From: Membranipora membranacea
Lineage: Eukaryota; Bryozoa; Gymnolaemata; Cheilostomatida; Membraniporidae
Assembly (NCBI GenBank): GCA_914767715.1
Contig: OU612068.1
Span: 20,338,001 to 20,398,000 of the forward strand
DNA: 60,000 nucleotides
Direction of reading: 5' to 3'
Under the pieces are notes generated by a model, which was not told where the DNA came from, did not search any database, and saw only the letters and a list, made by a program, of their open reading frames with translations. Below, one piece after another: positions 1-12,400 of this stretch. Within the stretch, counting starts at the first letter, position 1; every line of letters starts with the position of its first letter. A program made the translations under genes and the position numbers.

Positions 1-273
1 GGTCGTTTCAGCTGCTGTAAATATAGATACAAAGCCATAAAAGCCATTCAACCTTTTATTTTGGAGAGTTGGCTTTAATTTTCCACCAACATAAATTTTT
101 GGGGGTGGTCTTTATTAAATGTGACTAGTGAGAAAATAATGAAAACCAATATTAGAAGATAGATCAGTTTCCTTCCTTTAAAAGCACCAATCATGAGTCG
201 TTATGACCATTGAGTTTGTCACAACTTGCAACAGGATTTACCTACTGAAGCTGTAGTGATAATTGGCACTCAC
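1..273 (-). other. Part of intron 74
   Basis: Noncoding sequence below the last donor. No further exon was recognised before the window ends. Confidence 0.5.
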
Positions 274-497
274 TTGTGATATTTATGACACAGGTAGATG
301 TTGCTCTGCCGCTCGGGTTTTCAGCGATCACTTGGTATGCTCCTGCATCCTCCAGAGTGATTGATGTGATCTCCACACTGCTCACACCCGCCTCTGTGTC
401 CACTGTGATGTTGTATCGTGGCTTAGGGGCAAGCTCTACTCCATTGTGGTACCACTGAAGTGTTGGCATGGGAGTGCCCTTGACTGTTATTGGCAAG
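274..497 (-). CDS. Exon 74: Ig domain 22 end, last exon in window
   Basis: LPITVKGTPMPTLQWYHNGV and LEDAGAYQVIAENPSGRATS. Ends phase 1 at GTGAGT, so the gene continues beyond the left edge. Confidence 0.93.
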
Positions 498-3400
498 CTA
501 TAAAGAAAACATGATAATAATTGACAGCATTTTGAAATTTACAAGTATGTGTGTTGGTGTTTTAATCCATGCATGAACCCTCTATAGATATTTGCAGAAA
601 AAATACTCTACCAGCAAAGACTTGAATTATTCAGCCAAAAATGAACCATTTTCCCTGCATCTGGAGTTTCTCCTCCTCTACTGGTCAGAAACCAGTTCAA
701 GAGGGTCACCCAATACAGGAAAAAGAAGTAAGCACGTTCTAGCTAGATCCTGGTCCATACTACAATCTATATCAAAAACTTTTTACACAGAAAACATGAA
801 CATGCTATAAATGATTTAAACTGTCAACACAGGTAAACAATAATATCTTAGTGATCAAATATTCTATTTTCGATGTGCATCCTACAAACTTACGTTAGAG
901 TGCTACAATTATAAGAACACTTAGTTGAATCATGTGCAGGTTCCACAACACAAAGCTTTTACGCAGTGGGTTCTTACAATGACTATACACAAACTCCGGT
1001 GTTTCAAAAGAGTATCCAACAGGTTGTTAGTTCTGTGTCATTTGAGCAACCGAACTTCAATTTCATGTTATCAGAAATCCAATCCATATGATCTAGGACT
1101 CATGATTAAGCAGAGAAAATTCATCTTCTCTAGATTACACCATGTCTTACCTGACGGTTGTCCCCTCCTCAACATTCATACTTCCAGGTAGCGGCTGTAT
1201 GAAATGTGGAGCTGCTCCATCAGTCACGAGGGTCTGTTCCACTTGATCGGCGCTGACTGTGAATTCCTGTTGTTTACGGGTCACAGTCGTAGTTGAGCTC
1301 TCAATAACTGCTCCAGGTGCTAAAATATGAGAGCGTATAGGTCAAGGAAGGTGTTTATTTCATCAACAGACATTTAGCTTTAACTTTGTATCATGACTGC
1401 AAAAAGTGAGGTATTATTATAAGTATGTCGTCTTCTTATTGAACAGGAAAATACAATCCTAATACTTAAAAATTCTCTCAATTCACAACTATATCATATT
1501 CATATTGGCTGTTGAGTGAAAGCTTTCACATCTCAAGTCAGTTGCGTTCATCTTGCTTGTGCACTGATACTTCTGAATTTAAGTCACTGCCGGTGACTAC
1601 AAAAGAAACAGGGTAGTACATCAGACACTTACGTATGATGACAAGATTAGCTGATACTGTAGCTTTGCCCACTTTGTTAGTGGCTTCAACAACATAGACT
1701 GCCTCGTCTTGAGGTGTGGCCTGACTGATCTTCAGAGTACAAACTCCTTCTTCATATGTGATAGTCACACGCTCCGAGGGAGCGACTTCCTGGTTATCAA
1801 CCAGCCATCTTATCTCTGGTGTTGGTTCACCGGTGATAGAGCATGTGAATATAGCATCCTCTCCTACAAAAATGTCACAAATCAAAATGATATCTGATAT
1901 TCTTGTCAAAATCTATGATAATGAGTACCGGCATAATCAAATTTTCTCAGCAATCATCTAAAAACAATAAAAAAGCTGCATCTTCCCAAAACATAAACCT
2001 ATGAACATCTAACGGTAATTTCTTTCTAAAGTCCTTCTCTCCAACGTTATATTTACTTGTTCATTTATTTTAGTTTATGGAGACTGAATATCTCATATCT
2101 GTGGGTTTGAAAGTAATATTAAATGGAATCGTAATGAGTCACCTACCTTCATTCACAGCAATTGGCTGCAGAGGTGTAACAATCTTTGGCGGTTGGTAGT
2201 CCTGTGTAGTCTCTGCAAACTCTACAACGTACTGTTGTGTATCAGAATCACTTGTTACCTGTGTCGTCTTCTTCTCAGTCTGAACAGTGACTACTTCTGA
2301 TTGCGTAGATTCGCTGGTTGATGGTACATCCAATGCCTACAAAATGTATCATATGAGTAATAACCTCTCACGCCATTTTATAATCACAGCGAAGCACTGG
2401 ATGTCTCATTTAGTTGAGCATAAAACCATTTCATCAAATTTGATAAATAGAAAAAAATTCCACCCTTATTCATTGAATTATCATCATGTCATAAGACATG
2501 CGGGTACCTCTGGTGAGAAACAAAAGTATAGGAAATAATGAAACCATACTTATGCAGTGGCCACACTGGAATGAAGGAGGGAGAAAAGGAATAAAAAAGA
2601 TGGGATATCGTGCAATGAAGTAAATAATGGACAAAGACAATGGGTACCTCGGATGTATATTCTGGAACGTCTTCATCAACTAAGTCATAGGTGTTTATAT
2701 CAGGACTGGGAGCATCAACAATCTCAAACTGTTCTTCCTCTACAATCTCAAAGCTCTCTGTAGAGTCAGAGCTTTTCTCTCGCACAATCTCCTCAGGCTC
2801 ATCTTGATCTGTCAGCTCAATAATCTCAAGCGATGGCCGCTTCTCCTGTTCTTCTACTGCGTTTTCAGTAGAGACGACCTCTTTTGTGCTGACCTGTTCA
2901 GTGACGATTCCATCTTCATTGATAGTTGTGGTCTTGTTAGAAGTGAACACCTTGGTGATTGTCTCTTCACCGTCAGTTTGCTGAAAAGTCACAACAGTTG
3001 GTTCAATCTCAAGACCATCCTGGTCCAAAACATTTCCGGTCAATTCAGCCATGGCAGATGCCAAAGTTTCTCGGACCAATGTCTCAGCTTGTTTCTCGAT
3101 GATGGAAAGTTGTTCTCTGGTTATTTCAGTTGGTTTTACTAAATCATCAGATATTGAGCTGACTGGTTGTGTCTCCTCAGGAGAAGATACATTATCTTCA
3201 AAAGTCACTCTCTGAGTTTTCCTCTCTTGTTCAGCCTCCTCTGGTTGAACCTCGATCATTTCTGGGGCAGAAATGGTATCAGGGTTAATCTCTTCAGTAG
3301 AGAAAGCTTCATCCAGCTGAATCTCAGTCTCACTCAAGGATTGAATGGTAGTCTCTGGTGCTTCTGGCAGTGACTGATCGAGAGTGATATTGTGCTCCAT

Positions 3401-6400
3401 AATCTCAGGTTGCTCATCATCAACTTGGTCTACAATTCCCAGCTCCTGATCAGGCCCTGTTTCTGGTGCAGATTGTACTTCAGTAGGCTCTTGTGATTTG
3501 TCAACTGAGTCTACTGGCATTTCTTCAGCCGTGTCTGCTGCAGGTTTGTCTACATTGATCTCTTCTACAACAACCGTTTCTTCAGATGGTTTGAGTCCTT
3601 CTTGCTCCTCAATATTGGTAGGTAGGACATCTGTGGTAGAGGATTCATGATCTTCCTCAATTGTTTGCGGCTCCAGAGTGATATCATGCACAGATTCTTT
3701 AGGACTGGTAGTCTCTGTGGATATGACATCTTCAGTTCCAGGAGCAAGGGTGATTTCTGTCGAATAAGTCACCTCCTCCATCTCATCTTCTGTTTGAGAC
3801 TCGATTGAGTCTGGTTCAACTTCATCCTTTTCGGAAACATTTTCTATGGGGACATAACTCTCAGCAGTGATAGTGAGACCTTCGTCCATAATGCTCTCTG
3901 GTTCTTGCAGTTCAACAGCAGTCTGATCTTGCTCCGGCCGATGCATTTCCACAGAAGCCAGCCCATCAATAGATTCATCAACATGTTTAGTTTCTTCAGG
4001 TTGAAGAATGATTGTAGGTTCCTGAGATTGCTCTGGCTGCTCTATGGTTATATTGGTCGTGTCAGATGTAGTGTTCTCCGTTGTAACAGTATCTACCTCT
4101 TTTACCTCCTCCACATTTGCAGGTGTGATTTCTTCAGGTTGAAGATTGGTTTTCTCAATATCTGTTCTATTATCACTCAGCTCAATAGTAACATCATTTA
4201 TTTCACTCAAATCTGGTACAACTGTATCAAGGACATCTGTTTCCCCAGTAGTTTCGTAAACGTCCTCAACAGTGGCACCAATGCTTGGTCTTATCTCTTC
4301 ATGTTGACTAACCGGGGTGTCAGTTTGGTCAGGTGACACTGCTTCTTGTTGCACTATTTCTGTTTCACCTATGCTCTGTTCAGGCATCTCTTCTGTTACA
4401 GCCATGATGGTTGAGGGTTCCTGAGTCTGCTCAGGCTCCTCAGTGACTAGATCCGTTGTGTCGGGTGAAGTGTTCTTTGTTGTAACAGTATCTACCTGTT
4501 TTGCTTCCTCCACATTGGCGGGTGTAATCTCTTCAGGTTGAAGATTGGTCGTCTCAACATCTGTGTTACCATTACTCAACTCAGAAGTTACATTGTTGAT
4601 TTCACACAAATCTGGTACAACTGTCTCAAAGACATCTGTTTCCTCTTTAGTTTCGTAAACATCCTCCACAGTGGCACCGGTTTTTGGCCTTATCTCTTCA
4701 TGTTGGCTCATGGGGGTGTCAGTTTGGTCAGGTGACACTTCTTCCTGTTGTACTATTTCAGTTTCACCAATGCTCTGTTCTGGCATCTCCTCTGTCACGG
4801 CTAGAATGGTTGAGGGTTCCTGAGATTGCTCCGGCTCCTCACCAGACCTCCTGACCAGATCGGTTGTGTCAGGTGATGTCTTCTCCATTGTAACAGTCTC
4901 TACCTGTTTTACCTCCTCCACATCAGTTGGGATATCCTCAGGAGCAACAGTTGATATCTCTTGAGTTTGTAGCGATATCTCCTTGTCATCAGGAGTTTGA
5001 TCGGGTTGGGTCGATTCCTGAGGGGTTTGGTTGATTGGCGTCGTCTCTTCCGTTTCAATGCGGATTTGCTTTGGTGTAGCTAAAGATTGTTCGCTGACCT
5101 CATCAGGTTGATCAGGCTGAATCTCAGATACAGATTCTTGAACGACTGGAGATAAGACTTCAGTTTCAGTGATGCCTTCCGATTCAACAATTTCAATAGA
5201 AGTTGATAGCTGTGGCTCTTGTTGCTGTACTGGTGTTTTGACTTTCTCTATCTTCTCTGGTTCGATGGCTTCCTCTGAAACCACAGGGGAATCAGGCACC
5301 TCCTCTTCAAACTCCATTTCATCAACAATAAACCGGGTTTCCACTTCAACAGTTGGTGATGGCTCAAGAATATCCTCCTAGATGGCAAAAGGAAAAAGGT
5401 AGGATCACACAACACAGGGTACAAACTATACAGGGGCACTCGATTTTACAGGTCAAGGATTGCAGATAACTGAATCAATTTGGGTTGTCTGGAAGCAAAT
5501 AAATTGAGAAGAACAAGGTTGAGGATCACGGTTTTTGGTCGTGGAAATGAGATTCAGACAAAACAACATAAAGATCTTTAGAAAGGGGTAACATGCAAAT
5601 ATTACAGATGAAATCCACACCTTATCCTGAGGGGCCGGTAATTCAACCTTGGGTTTTTTCTCTGGTTGAATCATGTCCTCTGAAATGTGCGGTTTTTCCT
5701 CTTCTTCTTCGTCGTCTAATAATACCATCTCATCAATGGAGAGTTGTAGATCAGTGTCCTGGGGTTTGGACACCTCGGGTTTCTCTATTTTACTAGAGGG
5801 GATCACATCAAGCTTAGAGGGCTGCTTTTCAATGGTTTCTGGGACTACATTGGTTTCCTAGACACATACAAAGAAAGCAACATGTAAGCTTACATAAATA
5901 ATTGGGGCAATTGATTTGTCAGAACTGACAGCAATTGTAATGTTTGATGATCAACAGGAGCTAGCTAGATTAATGCAGGGTTGAGCTGCTACAGGCCACC
6001 AGATCTGAGATTTTAAGTTCAATGAAAGGAACAAAACTTTTTTTAAGATGTAAGGAATCAGAAATCAGAAAGCAGCGCATGCATCAGCATAAGTAGGTGT
6101 CATCAGAAATAATTGACTGGTCATTTTGAGTACTCTCCAAAATTGAGTTGTTTAGTAAATAAAGATGTTTCAATGGTAGTTTTAATCTCAACCCACCATA
6201 TCATTGTCCTGAGATACAGGTGCATCGACCTGAGGTTTTTTGGCTGGCATGATAGCCTGCTCATCGATGAAAGGATGATCTGGTTGATCCTCACTTAAAA
6301 CTACATCTTCTATTGTTGGCCTTGAGATTTCGAGTTTATCAACATTTTTTGGCTTAGGTTTTTCCATTGCAGTACCAGGAACATCATGCAGTTTGGATGG

Positions 6401-9400
6401 TTGTTTTTTTATAGTAGCAGGCACCACCATTTCATCATCTTGAGTTACAGATTTATGGACCTGAGGCTTTTTATTGGCCATGATAGTTTGTTCATCTATG
6501 AGAGGCTGATCCGGTTGATCCTCACTTAAAACTACATCTTCTATTGTTGGCCTTAAGATTTCGAGTTTATCAACATTTTTTGGCTTAGGTTTTTCCATTG
6601 CAGTACCAGGCACATCATGCAGTTTGGATGGTTGTTTTTTTATAGTAGCAGGCACCACCATTTCATCATCTTGAGTTACAGGTTTATGGACCTGAGGCTT
6701 TTTGTCGGCCATGATAGTTTGCTTATCTATGAGAGGCTGATCCGGTTGATCTTCACTCAAAACTACATCTTCTACTGATGGCCTTGAAATTTTAAGTTTA
6801 TCAACATTTTTGGGTTTTGGTTTTTCCACTGCACTACCAGGAACATCATTAAGTTTGGAGGGTTGTTTTTGGATAGTAGCTGGCACCACCTGGGTTTCTA
6901 CTTCCTAAAATTTTATACAAAAACAACAAAGCTGTGAGCATGAAACACACTATGAAAGCAGACTACATGGAAAGGAGACTAAGACTAGTAGAAATATCAG
7001 AAGCAGGAAAAGAAAGCCAAGATCAATGTATAGCGGCCATTGGAAGCTTTCAATCGAGTTCAAAAATCCCTTCTAATTTTTCGCATTAATTTGACTGCTT
7101 AAAATTACAAACCTGTGGGGAGATTTGTGATTTTGATTTCTTCACAGGTTGGATAACCCCCTCAGTGGCCAGAGGTTTGTCGTCTTCATTATCGACAGTG
7201 ATCACATCATCAACAGAGGGTTGCATGACGTCGCGTTCATCTACATGCTTGACAACTTTGGATTTTTCTACATGACTGCCTGGTTCATCATCCAATTTAG
7301 AATGTTGCTTTTTGGTAGTTGCAGGGACAACATGAGACTCTAACTCCTAAAATACCGTATTCAGTTAGGCTTGATACAGCACAAAGCAAAGCTTGGAAAC
7401 TAGATTGCAGGAAATTACAAGCAGCAGCTATTGAGCAGAACAGCATAGAGACCACACTGATACTTGAGGCAGGATAATAGCAAGGTTATGGTGGAACTTT
7501 TTATGATGAATAACATAAAAGTACGGTTGACCAAAACCGCCAATTTTTCCCCACATATTAGCCCCAGTGCCTGTAAATATGGTAGCATAAGTCAGGCCGA
7601 AACCGCCACCTCTATATTACCTGAGTAATGTGGTAAATCAACTCTTATGAACTAAAGATGTTTTGTCGGCGGTTTCGGTCAGACTATAGCTGCCATATTT
7701 ACAGCAACTGGGGCTATTATGTGGGAAAGAATTGGCGATTTTGGTCAAACGTACACAAAATCTATAGAATAAGCAGCACTAAAATTTGACTAGACAATAA
7801 GCAGTTAGTTATATAGTAACTCGGAAACAGAAAATTTAATAGCAAACCCAAAGAAAACATTGACTAACCTGTAGTCCAGGAGCGGAGACCTCTAGCTGTA
7901 CAGTATCCTCCTTAGTTTTCTCCACAGTGACTGAGTGGCTGTGAGTCTGTAGCAGCTCAGCACCGCCCTGTGATGTCACTTGTGTCTGCTGTGTGGTCGT
8001 CTGAGTCTCAGTTGTCATTGGCACCTGAAAAAGTTATGAACATGTTTACTGTCTGATAAAACTACGAATACTTATTATTGGGCAGATATCAGTCATCTCT
8101 AAGTCAATTTGGATGCCTTCCTTTATATCAGCAACTTACCCTTGCAGGGGAAAAGGTTCACTTATTTAGTGAAATTATTGGCCAACATTTAACTGACCCG
8201 CTGGACTTTACGTAAGAACCCACCTAAGCCAGATAACATTTTCGCTAGATTTCATTAAGCCAAACTAAACTTAACTCTTGCTAATGTTTTCCCCTCTAGA
8301 GTATATAAATGTCCAGGCTTACCTGTTGTGTGACAGGTGTAGCGCTGTCGACTTGAGATGTCTCAGTGGTTGTAACCCGAGTGACTTCAGTATGCTCCGT
8401 AGTGGTGACTACGGGGCGTACGGTAAGGTCACAGGTTGTGGACACCTCACCAGCAGGATTACTGGCTATACAACTGTAAAATAAGATTGGTGTTTTTACA
8501 ACAATGTCACTATTTAGTTTATATGTAAAATACCATGAACTTGTACAGACAGTCAACTCCATACCACTCATCTTCAGCATACCTGGGCAAGGGGGACAAT
8601 TTCTACTGGAAACATCATTTTCACTGGAGAGAGCCTTGAATTAGTCCACTGTAGAACTCTGGACTAAGAACAGAGGTTCTTACTGCCTGACTATATAATG
8701 ATATGGTCGGTGGGTATCCATAAAAAATCTTTAAATTTCAAACATAATATCAATGTAAACCCAAAAATGTTTTTTTTTGCTAATAAAGGAATGCTTTGGT
8801 CTGAACTACAAATTGCAAACTACATAACAGTGTAAGTCCAAAATTGTTTTTTTTTGGATGAAAATTGGGTCATAACTTACACGTATGTACCAGCGTCCTC
8901 TGGCATAATATCCACAAACAGTAGTTTGCAGTATCCGGTCTGTCTATCATATGTGATGACTACATCCTCGTTATCATCGATATTCTCATCATCCAGATAC
9001 CATGTGAGTTCAGGTACAGGATTACCTTCTACCTTCACCTGTCAATCATTTATGACATTTTTGTGAATAATATAATTGACAAAGTATGACTTGTATTTCT
9101 TTAGGGACACTTGTCAGAATTGTCTCCTTACTAATTGCCAGGGGGACATAACTGCTATTGTCACACGAATAAAACAAATTACTGTTTAAAAAGCTAAAAG
9201 ACTCAATTACAGGCGGTATTTGAACTCAAACCACAACTTACACCTTTTACACTACATATTGCCTTTACAAACATAAATTAAATACCATTAAAGCACTCAT
9301 CAAATTCAAATCTCAAATGTCAATAACCTACCGTCAGAACGAATTCAGATCCGTCATCAACTTCAACATTGTGAAGTTGTTCAGTGAAAGATGGCAGAAC

Positions 9401-12400
9401 AAACTGTTCTTCTGGTCTCTCTAGTGGCATATCTTCTTGTATGAAAAGCTGACATGTTGAGACAACTCGTGTCTCACCTGATGTCACCTGTACACTATAT
9501 TCCCCACTGAAACAATAACATAGATTTTGTTTGAGTATCGATACAGATATCTAGGTGTATAGAAGAAAAGAGAAAACTTAGTTCCACTACTGCATCAAAA
9601 CCTTCTGATGTTCGCTCAATATTTCAAAATTATTATTGCAATTTCAACTTGTGTCAGCAATACAAACAAGATGTCGTCAAAATTGGTTCCTTACTGAGAT
9701 GACAAAAACAATTGAAACCAGCATGTACAAAAAGGTGAAGGTTTCTTTGTGTGTCACTTACCTATCAGCAGGGGTTAGACTGTGTACAAGTAGATGAGCT
9801 TTTTTATCCACACTCTGTATCTCATATCTGTGTGTTGGTCTGATCTCCATCTTATTCACAAACCACTGTACCATATCTGGCTTATTCTCAAGCTCTATCT
9901 CAAACCTGAAAGAGCAAATAATATCCCTCATAGAAGCAAAATCGGACAAAATGATATCAAACTGTCCTCAAGTTATTTTTAGACTGAAATCTATCCGAAA
10001 CAAAGTATCAAGTATCCCATTGCATTTCCAAATTCAGGGTCAAGGCTTTCTCAAAGCCATGACAACTCCGACATAGTTTTCTACGTTTGTTTGCAACAGG
10101 GAAGTCATGAATTGTGGGAAATCTAAAATCACCAGTCCTTTGATTGATTTCAAATCAATGTGTAAGATGAAAATAATGCACAACACTCACAAAGCTTGTT
10201 CTTTAGGCTTGGCGTAGATCTCAGTAGGCATGGGTTTAGTGAACTTGATGGGCACCTCCAGCGAAGTTAGATGTGTCTCTGTGATGTTTGTTGGTGTGAC
10301 ATCGATTGGTATTTGTGAGGTCGGCAGCTCAACTTCCATTTGTGAGGCTGTAAACAGAGACATATTTCGTTAGATGGTCTACATGTTGAGCTGCATTTGT
10401 ACTGCAGATTTCTCAGACGGGTCATCTTTCTGAATACTTGGCTAGGTTTTTCTTTATATAGGATGTCATTAGGAGCGACGTTGGATGCTTTTAATGAACG
10501 CCTATATAATAAATAATCTGCCGGAAAAATAATCTGCCGGAAAAATAATCTGCCGGAAAAATAATCTGCCGGAAAAATATTCTGCCGGAAAAACAATCGG
10601 CCGGAAAAATAAACTGCATTTAAAATGTAGCTATACAGCTTACAGCTAAGTCACATTATGATATATTTTATAATGAGGACAAAAGTGACCATGACTAACT
10701 TCCCCATCAAAGTCTCAACTTATACATGTTATAGTATTATCTGCGATATGCGCTTCAGTGTTTACTTATGTATAAATTCTCAATGATAATTATATGGGCT
10801 TTAGGTTTGGGATTAGGACTGGACTGAATCCCTCTCATCTTTATTACATACTTTATTACATATATACCGTCATTGAAATACAAAATCATTATCTTGTTTA
10901 TTAGGTTTACAGGCTAGCACCCGATACACTCTAATGATCCTGGAAATACAAGAAATTTGTCCTACTGCGAACCAAATGTTCCGAAGACTGAGGTTTTTAC
11001 TCACGCTGAATGTTGAGGGTGGTGGTACATGTAGCATCCCCGTATTCGTTAGCGAGTCGTACAGTGTACTCTCCACTATCCTCAGGCTGAGTGTCAGTGA
11101 TACTCAGAGTTGTCTTTCTTGTCTCATCTGTGATGATGTATTTCTGGGTGGTAATAATCTCCTTACCATTGAAGTACCAGGTTACTTTAGCTGGTGGGTA
11201 TGCATCCATCTCGCATGATAGCCTAAATATAATAGAAAGACAGATTGTCATTGTAGGAATATAGGAAAATAGCCTGCTAGCAAAATATCCATAAACTTGA
11301 TAAATCAGGAATAAATATTCGCAAGAGGAAAAGTTGGCCATTTCCCACGTGCCTGATTAGCTAGATATAATGACTCTCACCTCAACAAGACAGAATTAAG
11401 TGCTAGAAAACATTAAAACTGCCTCACTAGCTAAATTTAACTCTAGCTAATATTTACTCTCCTATACTAAAAACTTAGATATTTTTATATTTTCTTTGCA
11501 TTTGAAAAGTGAAAGAAGACTTACTCTGCTGTTTCTCCTCTGGTCACAGAAGCAGTGGGCTGCAGAGGTTTCTCAAATACTGGTGGTTTGACCTCTTTAG
11601 TGGGTTCTGGCTTGGGAGCTGCAAACATAGCAATGAGAATGTAGGTAATGAGCTGCAACGTGAAACCATCAGAACCCTTGACCAGGTCATTGCGCAAAAA
11701 TCATACCATATTCTAAACATAGCATATCCGCTCGAGACTGCAAAATGGTGAAATCAGTTCATCAATGGTTTATCACATTTGCAAGACAAGTGGCATTATA
11801 ACTCAAGCTAGATCCACTGAAGACAGATTATAAATAATAAGATCATTTGGAAAGTACCTTGGGCTATACTTACATGCGAGCAGCCATGCAAGGAAAAGTA
11901 CGGTAAGTCAACTACTCATACATTTGTATGATTCCTGTTTAGTTTGGTCGCTGCCTTGTGGCTAGAGAGCCACTGTGGGACTAGACCACGCTGCTACCTA
12001 ATCGGACAATCCTAATGAACCCTTTCTCTTTCTTCACTTAGCACCAAAGTCACAAGGGATTTGTTGTCAACTGATATGATCCATCGAAAGTGGTAAAGTT
12101 TCCCGTCTGGGCAAAAGTAAATTTGCAACTGCACCAAATTTCTAGGTAGAAAAGCTTTTTTTTCATTTATCAAGCTTCTCACAAACTTTGCATCCGAGAA
12201 AGGTTTAAAATTAACTTTAAATTCAGACTATAAAACTGTAGTGACAAGGGCTGTTCCACTTTTAGAACTACACTTGTCACCAAAAGTAGCAGCAGCAGTG
12301 TAGCCTAGTGACACAAGACCAGCGCAGCTCTCCAACTAAATCCATGCCATATCTCATGCTAAGTAACGTCTTCTGATGAAAAGATTGCTGACCATGCATC

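Noticed and set aside
3905-4336. Plus-strand open frame of 143 codons
   Set aside because: It is antisense to the repetitive acidic exon 70 and has a Cys/Phe-rich, Leu-rich composition typical of a reverse-complement shadow.
10513-10617. CRISPR-like array
   Set aside because: Units are contiguous with no spacers, in an animal intron; it is a minisatellite.
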